Source: Endozoicomonas sp965232255 (GTDB lineage: Bacteria; Pseudomonadota; Gammaproteobacteria; Pseudomonadales; Endozoicomonadaceae). Taken from it: a stretch of DNA of 64,000 nucleotides. Location: contig OZ246962.1 of the NCBI GenBank assembly GCA_965232255.1, forward strand, positions 372,001-436,000, read 5' to 3'. A model generated the notes under the pieces. It was not told where the DNA came from. It was given only the letters and a program-made list of their open reading frames with translations, and made no database searches. Positions within the stretch are counted from its first letter, which is position 1, and every line of letters begins with the position of its first letter. Shown piece by piece: positions 25,955-33,894 of this stretch. Both the position numbers and the translations under genes were made by a program.

Positions 25955-26671
25955 ATGGCTTTGGACAATACAGAAAGCGGTCGCATCCTGATTGTTGAAG
26001 ACGATGAACGTCTGGCGACCCTGACCCGGGAATACCTGGAAAACAACGGTCTTCAGGTAACCATTGAAGGCGATGGCGGTAAAGCCGTCGAGCGCATTTT
26101 GCATGAACGGCCTGATCTGGTTGTGCTTGACCTGATGCTGCCGGGAGAAGACGGCGTTTCCATCTGCCGACGCGTTCGCAGTCAATACCACGGCCAGATT
26201 TTGATGCTGACCGCCCGCACCGACGACCTTGATGAAGTGCTCGGGCTGGAAATGGGCGCCGATGACTACGTTGCCAAACCAGTGCGCCCGCGGGTATTGC
26301 TGGCACGCATCCGTGCCCTGTTAAGACGAGGCTCAGGGCAAGTCAAAGAAACTGCTGAGGTAGGCAACAGCCTGCGTTTTGGGGCGCTGGTAGTGGATAA
26401 TGCCATGCGCGAAGCGTGGCTGGACGACCAGAGCATAGACCTTACCAGTGCCGAGTTTGACCTGCTCTGGCTGTTGTGTTCCAACGCCGGACGAGTGCTG
26501 AGCCGTGAGGAAATTTTCGCGCAGCTCAGGGGTATTGAGTACGATGGCCAGGACCGCTCCATTGATGTCCGGGTTTCTCGTATCCGTCCCAAGATTGGTG
26601 ACGATCCCATGCACCCGAGGCTGATCAAAACCGTGCGCAGCAAAGGGTATCTGTTCGTCAAGAGCGTATAA
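25955..26671 (+). CDS. rstA: RstA-like response regulator
   Basis: 238 residues. Receiver domain with E15/D16, phospho-acceptor D59 (LVVLDLMLPGEDG) and K108 (DDYVAKPVRP). The VAKPVRPRVLLARIRALLRR stretch is characteristic of RstA rather than OmpR. The winged helix ends in IKTVRSKGYLFV. The ATG at 25955 follows GGGGTG. The cognate kinase starts 4 bp after its stop. In E. coli RstAB responds to low Mg2+/PhoPQ and acid; here it is not clear what it senses. Confidence 0.87.
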   Translation: MALDNTESGRILIVEDDERLATLTREYLENNGLQVTIEGDGGKAVERILHERPDLVVLDLMLPGEDGVSICRRVRSQYHGQILMLTARTDDLDEVLGLEMGADDYVAKPVRPRVLLARIRALLRRGSGQVKETAEVGNSLRFGALVVDNAMREAWLDDQSIDLTSAEFDLLWLLCSNAGRVLSREEIFAQLRGIEYDGQDRSIDVRVSRIRPKIGDDPMHPRLIKTVRSKGYLFVKSV

Positions 26672-26675
26672 TTCG

Positions 26676-28259
26676 ATGAGCAGTATCTTTCTGCGAATAT
26701 ACGGCGGCCTGCTGTTTTCCCTGGTGCTGGTTTCGGTTCTCTCGGGCATTGTGATCACCATCATCAACGGTGTGCGTGTGGCCGATTACCGCGAAGATAT
26801 GGCCCGGCCCACCTTCAGACTGGTGGCGGATACTCTGGCCACGATGCCCGACAAACAGCGACAACACTGGCTGGAACAGTGGGGTCATAAGCTGTCAATT
26901 CCTTTTGCCGTGGTGCCCGCTTCCCAAGGCAATTTCGATACTGAAACTCTTGAGCAACTCGTCAAAGGCGAGGTAGTGGTACAGATGCTGACAGAAAAGT
27001 CAGCCCTCGTGACGTCGAGGATTAATGGCCAATGGCTATTACAAGGCAAGGTAAACGACGTCTCGGAACAGATGGCCAGCGGCACCATTATGTTATTGCG
27101 CCACCTGTTAAATGCTTACCCGGCCGATGAGCGAGCCCGAGTACTGGCTCAATACGCCGTGTTCAGTTATCCGGTAAACATTGTCGCTTATCCACTGACG
27201 CAACTAACCCCCATTCAGCACAATGAGCTACGCCAGGGCAGTATTGTTACCGCCTTGAACCTGCGCGATGAATCCCTGCAGCTGTACACGCAATTGAACG
27301 ACAGTGATCAGGTCCTTCACTTGGGACCAATAAAACTGCTGAACCTTTACCCATTCAAACTGACCCTAACGCTGGGGATTTCCTTCCTGTTTTTTCTCAG
27401 TCTGGCCATTTATATCTTGGTTCGGGGCATAGAGAGACGACTACGCAAACTGGAACGGGCAGCCACGCGCTTTAGCCGAGGGGATTTTGATGTTCGCGTC
27501 CATGTGGGCGGCACTGACTCCATTGGCCGACTGGCATCGGCATTCAATGCCATGGCCGACCACATTCAACGTTTGCTCAGCTTGCAAAAAGAGATGATTC
27601 GTGGTGTTTCCCACGAGCTACGTACACCCGTCGCGCGTTTGCGCTTTGGCCTGGATCTGGTGGCAGACGCCAAAACGGCAGCAGAACGCGAAGCCCAACT
27701 GGATGGTATGGATCAGGATATTCAGGAGCTGGACAACCTGGTGGATGAGTTTCTCACCTATGCCAACCTGGAACAGGGAGCACCCACGCTGGACCTGGAG
27801 CGCCATGACGTTGACAACGTGCTCGCCCAAGTGGTTGCTGAACATCTCAGGCAACAGAACCGGGTCACCGTAGAACATATGCCCGGCAACGTACCTAATT
27901 CCCGTCGTTTTGTCGAAGTTGACCGACGTTACCTGCATCGGGCCATACAAAACCTGGTGGGCAACGCCTGTCGGTACGCAGAGAGTCAGGTTCAGGTGCG
28001 CTTCTCAGTCACACAGGACACTTGTCGTATTGATGTGGACGACGATGGGCCAGGAATCCCCGAAGAGCAGTGGGAACGGGTATTCTCAGCGTTTTCCCGC
28101 CTGGATGACAGCAGAACCCGTAAATCGGGCGGTTACGGGCTGGGACTCTCCATTGTGCGGCGGATCATGTATTGGCACGATGGTCGCGCACTGGTGAGTC
28201 ACAGTCCGCTAGGTGGTGCGCGGTTCAGCCTTATTTGGCCCAGAAAGCAGCGACAGTGA
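26676..28259 (+). CDS. rstB: RstB-like sensor histidine kinase
   Basis: 527 residues. Membrane helices at about 8-31 and 228-249 enclose a periplasmic sensor of nearly 200 residues. HAMP follows (about 250-302), then the dimerisation/phosphotransfer helix with H313 in RGVSHELRTPVARLRFGLD, the N box IQNLVGNACRYA, and the ATP lid motifs DDDGPGIPEE and GGYGLGLSI. All catalytic elements are intact. It is about 90 residues longer than E. coli RstB, with the extra length in the periplasmic part. Confidence 0.88.
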   Translation: MSSIFLRIYGGLLFSLVLVSVLSGIVITIINGVRVADYREDMARPTFRLVADTLATMPDKQRQHWLEQWGHKLSIPFAVVPASQGNFDTETLEQLVKGEVVVQMLTEKSALVTSRINGQWLLQGKVNDVSEQMASGTIMLLRHLLNAYPADERARVLAQYAVFSYPVNIVAYPLTQLTPIQHNELRQGSIVTALNLRDESLQLYTQLNDSDQVLHLGPIKLLNLYPFKLTLTLGISFLFFLSLAIYILVRGIERRLRKLERAATRFSRGDFDVRVHVGGTDSIGRLASAFNAMADHIQRLLSLQKEMIRGVSHELRTPVARLRFGLDLVADAKTAAEREAQLDGMDQDIQELDNLVDEFLTYANLEQGAPTLDLERHDVDNVLAQVVAEHLRQQNRVTVEHMPGNVPNSRRFVEVDRRYLHRAIQNLVGNACRYAESQVQVRFSVTQDTCRIDVDDDGPGIPEEQWERVFSAFSRLDDSRTRKSGGYGLGLSIVRRIMYWHDGRALVSHSPLGGARFSLIWPRKQRQ

Positions 28260-28362
28260 TTTTGTGGGATTATGTCTGCCGCCTGTATCTACCGACTGTA
28301 TCTGCCGACAATCCTCCGGTGCGCTGACAAAGATATATCCAGCGACAACACTCGTGTCATCA

Positions 28363-30426
28363 TCACCAATCGGTCACCGGCTCTGGCGGCAAAAGTTCCT
28401 TGATTCTGTCCAAAAACTCCTGCTGCATACCTTCTTCTTTGAGAATGTCAAAGGCCACATTCTGGCTGGAAAAACCGGGCTTGAGCACATAGTCATAATG
28501 CAGGTTTCCCTTGGCATCTATCTCAGCACTGACGTGTAGATTCTGAAACGTACCAGGGTATCGGTCTGCCAGTGTCGCCAGCTGCTGATAGTGGGTGGAT
28601 GAGATGCTGACACTCCGGGGAAAATTACCTAATGCCTGCATATAGGTCATCGCCCCTAGCTCTCCCTCTCTGGGGCTGGTGTTGCTGAATATTTCATCCA
28701 AAAAGACAATACCAGGTTGGCCAGAGCCTGTTCCGTCATCCACCTGTAGGGCCTGTAATTTTTGCAATAAAGCAATCGTACGTTTTGATTCGGCACTGAA
28801 GCTGGAAGTACCGGAGATGTACTCAGGTTCAGTAAACTTGTGGGTGTGAATAAAGGCAAACGGCGTCAATCTAAAGGTGGCTGCTGCACAGATTCCCAGG
28901 GTTTGTGCCAGCAGGACATTCAGGGCAACGCCATCAATGGCCGTGGATTTTCCCGCTGCGTTTGGACCGGTGATGATGATATTAGACGACTGCTCGGTAT
29001 TAAGATCACTCGGCACCGCCACATCAGGCGCTAACAATGGATTCCAGAATCCCTGCAGCTGTAAATTTGGTAGCCGGACGGTATCGTACCGTGGAAAGCT
29101 TAACGGATTACTGCTGCGGTAAGAGGCCGAGCGCAACAGTTTGGCCACGGTCAGCCAGGCATCAATTTCACCCGTTGCCTGCATAACCGGCAACAGTGCC
29201 CGACTGTTACGGCGCAACAGCATAAGGCTTCTTTTGTAACGCCCCATGTTTGTTGCCAGATAAGCAAAAGTGTCGGGCGTTTTTTCCGGCGCACCCTCCA
29301 GCAAGGTCACTAACTCTTGCACTTGAGTAGAGCTACGCAACCTGGCAAAGCCGCCATAGTATTCGAGAATGTCCCCCAGCACCGAGTGATGGAGAATCAA
29401 TTGTTCCAGCTCTTTGGCGCTCTCCAGTGCCCTGCCGGGGCGACGGCTGCGCTCCATAATAAATGTATAAGCGGCCCGGTTGTCCTGAAACAGCCGGTAA
29501 GATTTGTAAATGGCAATCACCTGCAACAAGGCAAAGCTGCCCAGGGTGAAAATTTTTACCGGCAACGAGAGATTATCAAAGTTATGGTGGATTTCTGATA
29601 TGACCCGGTTCATGTTCGATGGTAGGCCGATGGTGGCATCCAGCACGCCCTGAACGATTCCATACCGGGCATCAAAAATACCCAGAAAGGTCGAACCAAT
29701 CAGTCCTAAAGGCACATTCAGGGTACCAATAATATTAATGCTGTCGTTCAGGCGTCGGGCCACCTCTTCATGGGTAGCGCTGGCAGTTAATCCGGGGAAA
29801 TAAGTCTGATAGTTAATCTCATCAAAATAGGGACTGTTTATCACATCAGCGGGATCTAACAGAGCAACCAGACCATCCTCGTCTGCCGCATAGTGGATAA
29901 GATATTCCTCAATCTGAAAAATGAGCTTTGGGTGATCCAGCAAATATTGCAGGGCTTGCTGTCTTTTTTGCAAAACAGCCACATCGACGGTAGGAGAAAT
30001 CAGCAAGTTGGCCAGCATGATTTCCCCGGTCACGGTCATGGCCGAACCAATATTGCCCAGCAAACTCTGACGCGGTTTATGCGGTGTGCCGCTGAGAATA
30101 TGCAGAGCCTTGACGCTGTGGTGGGTAAGAATTTCGTTACGGACATGATGAGTCTGGGCAAAATTTTGCAACAAGATACTGCGTCGTTCGCCGGGCGATA
30201 GCACGATGTCAGGCAATTCCTCCTTCTGGTTACGGGCGTTCATGGCGTTTTTATACTTGTCCACAGAATAAATTTTTGCCAGGTGATCATGGATCAACTG
30301 ATAGGTGTTCTGGATTTCCATCTCTGCTGACGTGGGCTCACTTAAAGTGACCACAACGACAAAGGCGGAGATTAAACCGCATTTTTTCTTTAACTGGGCA
30401 TGACTGGCTCTGGGCATGATATGCAT
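28363..30426 (-). CDS. Membrane-anchored MutS-family ATPase of unknown role
   Basis: 687 residues. The C-terminal third is a complete MutS ATPase domain: Walker A ITGPNAAGKSTAI, Walker B VFLDEIFSNTSPREGELG, and SSTHYQQLATL in place of the MutS THY motif. The mismatch-recognition domain is missing. Instead the N-terminus has a basic start and a hydrophobic stretch (about 14-29) ending TSAEM, like a signal peptide or anchor. Two more hydrophobic segments lie at LNVPLGLIGSTFLGIF and IFTLGSFALLQVIAIY. The middle resembles a MutS-core-like helical lever region. It is probably a membrane-bound ATPase rather than a repair protein. The topology is puzzling, because the ATPase must stay in the cytoplasm for ATP. 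Confidence 0.78.
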   Translation of the reverse strand: MHIMPRASHAQLKKKCGLISAFVVVVTLSEPTSAEMEIQNTYQLIHDHLAKIYSVDKYKNAMNARNQKEELPDIVLSPGERRSILLQNFAQTHHVRNEILTHHSVKALHILSGTPHKPRQSLLGNIGSAMTVTGEIMLANLLISPTVDVAVLQKRQQALQYLLDHPKLIFQIEEYLIHYAADEDGLVALLDPADVINSPYFDEINYQTYFPGLTASATHEEVARRLNDSINIIGTLNVPLGLIGSTFLGIFDARYGIVQGVLDATIGLPSNMNRVISEIHHNFDNLSLPVKIFTLGSFALLQVIAIYKSYRLFQDNRAAYTFIMERSRRPGRALESAKELEQLILHHSVLGDILEYYGGFARLRSSTQVQELVTLLEGAPEKTPDTFAYLATNMGRYKRSLMLLRRNSRALLPVMQATGEIDAWLTVAKLLRSASYRSSNPLSFPRYDTVRLPNLQLQGFWNPLLAPDVAVPSDLNTEQSSNIIITGPNAAGKSTAIDGVALNVLLAQTLGICAAATFRLTPFAFIHTHKFTEPEYISGTSSFSAESKRTIALLQKLQALQVDDGTGSGQPGIVFLDEIFSNTSPREGELGAMTYMQALGNFPRSVSISSTHYQQLATLADRYPGTFQNLHVSAEIDAKGNLHYDYVLKPGFSSQNVAFDILKEEGMQQEFLDRIKELLPPEPVTDW

Positions 30427-30636
30427 TCGCTAATATTGCATGTTCCGTCACAGCTTGTTGCAGGCCAAAGCATGATAGTCGGATATGCCACCGTTGTTTG
30501 TTGGCGTGTTTGCTGGTGCAGTGCTTCGGCTATCGTCAACAAGAAAAATGACAGCATGCTTACTCTCAGGCACTGTTTTTCAGGTACTATGCAACATACC
30601 CATTACAACAATAATTAATTGCGGGAGTAGCTGACC

Positions 30637-32415
30637 ATGGCCGATTACCAAGCCCCCCTGCGTGATATGCGTTTTGTTATGTATGACGTTTTTCGCGCCG
30701 ATGAACAGTGGTCACAGTGGCCCGCTCTGAACCAAACCGTTGACAGGGAAACGGCAGACGCCATTTTGGCAGAAGCGGCCAAACTGGCAGCAAAAACCAT
30801 CGCACCGCTCAATCGACCGGGCGATGAACAAGGTTGTCGGTGGGATAATGGTCAGGTGATCACACCTGAAGGCTATAAGGAAGCCTACCGGCTTTTTTCT
30901 CAAGGAGGCTGGAGCGGCCTGGGCGGTAATCCTGAGTACGGCGGCATGGGTATGCCCAAGGTGCTGGGCGCACAGTTTGATGAGATGACCAGCAGTGCCA
31001 GCCTGGCATTTACCCTCTATCCCAGCCTTGGTGCCGGTGCCTGTCTGGCCATTGATGCCCACGCCAGCGACGCTCTTAAAGCTACCTATCTGCCTCCCAT
31101 CTACAGTGGCCAGTGGAGCGGCACCATGTGCCTGAGCGAAGCTCACGCCGGTAGTGATCTGGGCATTATTCGCACCAAAGCGCAGGACAATGGCGATGGC
31201 AGCTACGCCATTACCGGCACGAAGATATTTATCACCGGCGGCGAACACGACCTGAGCGAGAATATTATCCACCTGGTACTGGCTAAACTGCCCGATGCCC
31301 CAGCCGGTCCAAAGGGTATTTCGCTATTTCTGGTCCCGAAGTATCACGTCAACCCGGATGGCTCGCTTGGTGAGCACAACGCGCTCTCTTGTGGCGCCAT
31401 CGAAAAAAAGATGGGCATCCACGGCTCTGCCACTTGCGTGATGAACTTTGACGGGGCAACCGGCTACCTGGTTGGTGAGGTCAACAAGGGCCTGAACGCC
31501 ATGTTCACCATGATGAATTACGAACGGCTACATGTGGGGATTCAAGGCCTGGGCGCCAGTGAAATGTCTTACCAAAATGCCTTGGCCTATGCCCGTGAGC
31601 GTCTGCAAGGTCGTTCGGGCAGTGGTACGCAGCAGCCGGACAAAGTGGCCGACCCGCTGCTGGTACATGGCGACATTCGACGTATGTTGCTGAACATGAA
31701 AGCGTTCAACGAGGCAGCCCGGGCGTTTTCTACCTACGTGGCGATGCAGCTGGACATTGCCAAATTCAGCTCAGACCAACAAGAGAGAGACAAGGCGAGT
31801 GCTCTTGGGGCACTGTTGACGCCGGTGGTCAAAGCATTTTTAACCGATATTGGTCTGGAAAACTGCATTACCGGCCAACAGGTACTCGGTGGCCACGGTT
31901 ATATCCGTGAGTGGAGACAAGAGCAACTGGTACGGGATGTGCGTATTACGCAAATTTACGAGGGCACCAATGGCATTCAGGCGCTTGATCTGCTGGGGCG
32001 CAAGATCTTCCAGAACGACGGCGCTTACATAGGATTGCTTTTAGACGACATCAGGCGCTCTACCAAACCCGAGGATGAGTTTGCCGAAACTCTGCTCGAT
32101 GCTGTTGACCAGCTGGAAAAACTGACCGCCCGACTGCTGTCGCAAGCACGCCGCGACCCTAATGCGATTAACGCTGCCGGTGTTGATTATCTCCATGCCC
32201 TGGGTTACGTCTGCTACGGCTGGATGTGGTTGTCCATGTCCAAGGCCGCAGCCCACAAGCTGGCCAGTTGTGGTTCCGATCCGGCGTGGTTGGCTGCCAA
32301 GCAGGTAACGGCTCGCCATTACTTCAGGCGTCTGCTGCCACGCTTCCACAGTGCCGCCAACGCAGCGCTGGCCGGTACCGGAGAACTGTTTGCCTTGTCG
32401 GAGGAGCAATTTTGA
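30637..32415 (+). CDS. Acyl-CoA dehydrogenase, long C-terminal type (DmdC-like)
   Basis: 592 residues, longer than the classic 380-residue acyl-CoA dehydrogenases because of an extra C-terminal domain. FAD- and substrate-binding segments are visible: CLSEAHAGSDLGIIRTKA, TGTKIFITGGEHD, and QVLGGHGYIREW followed by YEGTNGIQALDLLGRK. The start MADYQAPLRDMRFVMYDV is typical of the subfamily that includes 3-methylmercaptopropionyl-CoA dehydrogenase (DmdC) of marine bacteria and several fatty acyl-CoA dehydrogenases. The substrate cannot be read from sequence alone. GGGAG precedes the ATG. It is monocistronic and divergent from the MutS-like gene. Confidence 0.88.
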   Translation: MADYQAPLRDMRFVMYDVFRADEQWSQWPALNQTVDRETADAILAEAAKLAAKTIAPLNRPGDEQGCRWDNGQVITPEGYKEAYRLFSQGGWSGLGGNPEYGGMGMPKVLGAQFDEMTSSASLAFTLYPSLGAGACLAIDAHASDALKATYLPPIYSGQWSGTMCLSEAHAGSDLGIIRTKAQDNGDGSYAITGTKIFITGGEHDLSENIIHLVLAKLPDAPAGPKGISLFLVPKYHVNPDGSLGEHNALSCGAIEKKMGIHGSATCVMNFDGATGYLVGEVNKGLNAMFTMMNYERLHVGIQGLGASEMSYQNALAYARERLQGRSGSGTQQPDKVADPLLVHGDIRRMLLNMKAFNEAARAFSTYVAMQLDIAKFSSDQQERDKASALGALLTPVVKAFLTDIGLENCITGQQVLGGHGYIREWRQEQLVRDVRITQIYEGTNGIQALDLLGRKIFQNDGAYIGLLLDDIRRSTKPEDEFAETLLDAVDQLEKLTARLLSQARRDPNAINAAGVDYLHALGYVCYGWMWLSMSKAAAHKLASCGSDPAWLAAKQVTARHYFRRLLPRFHSAANAALAGTGELFALSEEQF

Positions 32416-32471
32416 TAGGTTGTGGTACTTGATGGCGTAAGCATCGGTCTGGGCCGGCAGAAGGGATAGCG

Positions 32472-32504
32472 AAGCACCATACCTTACGAGGTACAAGTGC
32501 TTCA
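32472..32504 (+). repeat. Imperfect stem-loop after the acyl-CoA dehydrogenase gene
   Basis: GAAGCAC pairs with GTGCTTC and, inside, TACCT pairs with AGGTA around a 4-nt loop. No T-run follows. It may be a terminator of the acyl-CoA dehydrogenase transcript. Confidence 0.4.
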
Positions 32505-32683
32505 GTGAGCTTGAACTTAAAGCTCCCCCCTGGTTTACCGAAGAAGCGCGGAAAGCCCAGTACTTCTAGTGCTGGGATGGATAGCGACCAGCCTGATAAG
32601 GCTGGCAAACTAACTTCTTTTGCCATCCGTACATTCTGCAATCCCTAACAGGATTTTTGTAGACAATGTGATACTTTGTAAAA

Positions 32684-33805
32684 ATGAATACAAAACGTGC
32701 CTACAAATACAGATTCTATCCAACGACTGAGCAGGAGAAACTTCTTGCCCAGTCATTCGGCTGTGCTCGTTTTGTGTATAACGATACTCTGCGCTTTCGC
32801 ACCGACGCATACTACAAGGATGGCGCTTCATTCTCTCACTCTGACGTCGAGAAGCGACTTGTCTCTCTCAAAACAGAATTTCCATTTTTGGCTGAGGTTT
32901 CCAGTGTTATTCTTCAGCAAACTCTGCGTCACCAACAAGAAGCCTTCAAAAACTTTTGGACTGGTAGGGCAAAGTATCCGAAATTCAAAAAGCGCAATGT
33001 CAGACAGAGCATTCGTCTAACCAAAGCCGCTTTCAAATTCAAAGACGGTCAACTATTCATTGCCAAAAGCAAAGAGCCTCTGAACATCCGTTGGAGTCGG
33101 CCACTATCTTCTGAGCCATCCAGTATCACTATCAGCAAAGACTGTGCTGGCAGATACTTTGTCTCCATGCTCTGCGAGTTTGAAGCTAAACCAATGCCGA
33201 TCAGTAACAAAACGGTTGGCATTGATTTAGGTTTAACCGATCTGTTCATCACGTCCGACGGCAAGAAATCCGGCAATCCCCGTCATACTCTGCGCTATCA
33301 ATCCAAACTGGCTTACTACCAAAAACAGTTGGCCAAGAAGAAAGGAAGCAGGAACCGAGCCAAAGCCAGACTCAAGGTTGCTCGTATCCATGCCAAGATA
33401 GCCGATTGCCGAATGGACGCCACTCACAAGGCATCCCGCACACTGATTAACGAGAACCAAGTTGTGTGTGTCGAGTCGTTAACCGTGAAAGGAATGATCA
33501 GAAATCCAAAGCTGGCCAAGCACATTGCCGATGCCAACTGGGGTGAATTTGTCAGACAACTTGAGTACAAGTCCGATTGGGCTGGTCGTACTCTGGTTAA
33601 AATCGACAGATTCTTCCCCAGTTCCAAACGGTGCTCCGGCTGTGGGTTTGTTCATGAACGTCTGCCGTTGTCCGTCCGTCACTGGCGTTGCCCCGAGTGC
33701 AATGTTAAACACGACAGGGACATTAATGCAGCCATCAATATCAAAGCCGCCGGGCTGGCGGTGTTAGCCTGTGGAGCGACCGGAACGGGGATGGCAGGGT
33801 CTTGA
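32684..33805 (+). CDS. tnpB: TnpB RNA-guided nuclease
   Basis: 373 residues and apparently intact. N-terminal helix-turn-helix and OB-like region (RAYKYRFYPTTEQEKLLAQSFG), then a split RuvC nuclease with D181 (GIDLGLTD), E264 (VCVESL) and D346 (DRDINAAINI). The zinc finger has C317-x2-C320 and C336-x2-C339. Proteins of this family (ancestors of Cas12) use an RNA from the element's right end to cut DNA next to a short motif, which helps the element persist. All catalytic residues are present, so activity is possible. A broken copy of its 3' end lies near 6.05 kb. Confidence 0.95.
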   Translation: MNTKRAYKYRFYPTTEQEKLLAQSFGCARFVYNDTLRFRTDAYYKDGASFSHSDVEKRLVSLKTEFPFLAEVSSVILQQTLRHQQEAFKNFWTGRAKYPKFKKRNVRQSIRLTKAAFKFKDGQLFIAKSKEPLNIRWSRPLSSEPSSITISKDCAGRYFVSMLCEFEAKPMPISNKTVGIDLGLTDLFITSDGKKSGNPRHTLRYQSKLAYYQKQLAKKKGSRNRAKARLKVARIHAKIADCRMDATHKASRTLINENQVVCVESLTVKGMIRNPKLAKHIADANWGEFVRQLEYKSDWAGRTLVKIDRFFPSSKRCSGCGFVHERLPLSVRHWRCPECNVKHDRDINAAINIKAAGLAVLACGATGTGMAGS

Positions 33806-33894
33806 ACTTTGCCATCTAGGGAAGGCGTGTTGAAACAGGAAGCCTGTTAGGTGACTAACGGGAATCCCGCTCCTTTAGGGCGGGAGGATGTCAA
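33790..33894 (+). ncRNA. Predicted omega RNA scaffold for TnpB
   Basis: The conserved right end downstream of tnpB folds into successive hairpins: AACAGG-aa-GCCTGTT, GTTAG-gtga-CTAAC and CCCGC-tcctttag-GGCGGG, ending GGAGGATGTCAA. By analogy with known TnpB elements the guide would be the next 16-20 bases, starting at about 33895 and reading into the adjacent gene. The 5' end probably lies inside tnpB. Predicted from structure and position only. Confidence 0.5.

Larger units (their letters stand above)
32539..33894 (+). mobile_element. IS605-family tnpB-only element (IS1341 type)
   Basis: About 1.36 kb. The left end carries two hairpins (CCCAGTAC-type and CCAGCC-TGATAA-GGCTGG); the right end carries a series of small hairpins and stops at GGAGGATGTCAA. 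No tnpA (Y1 transposase) is present, so movement would need a transposase in trans. The boundaries are set by comparison with the decayed copy at 5850-6248 and the left-end fragment at 54175-54239; the exact left end is uncertain by several bases. The right end abuts and supplies the stop codon of the neighbouring gene. Confidence 0.85.
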
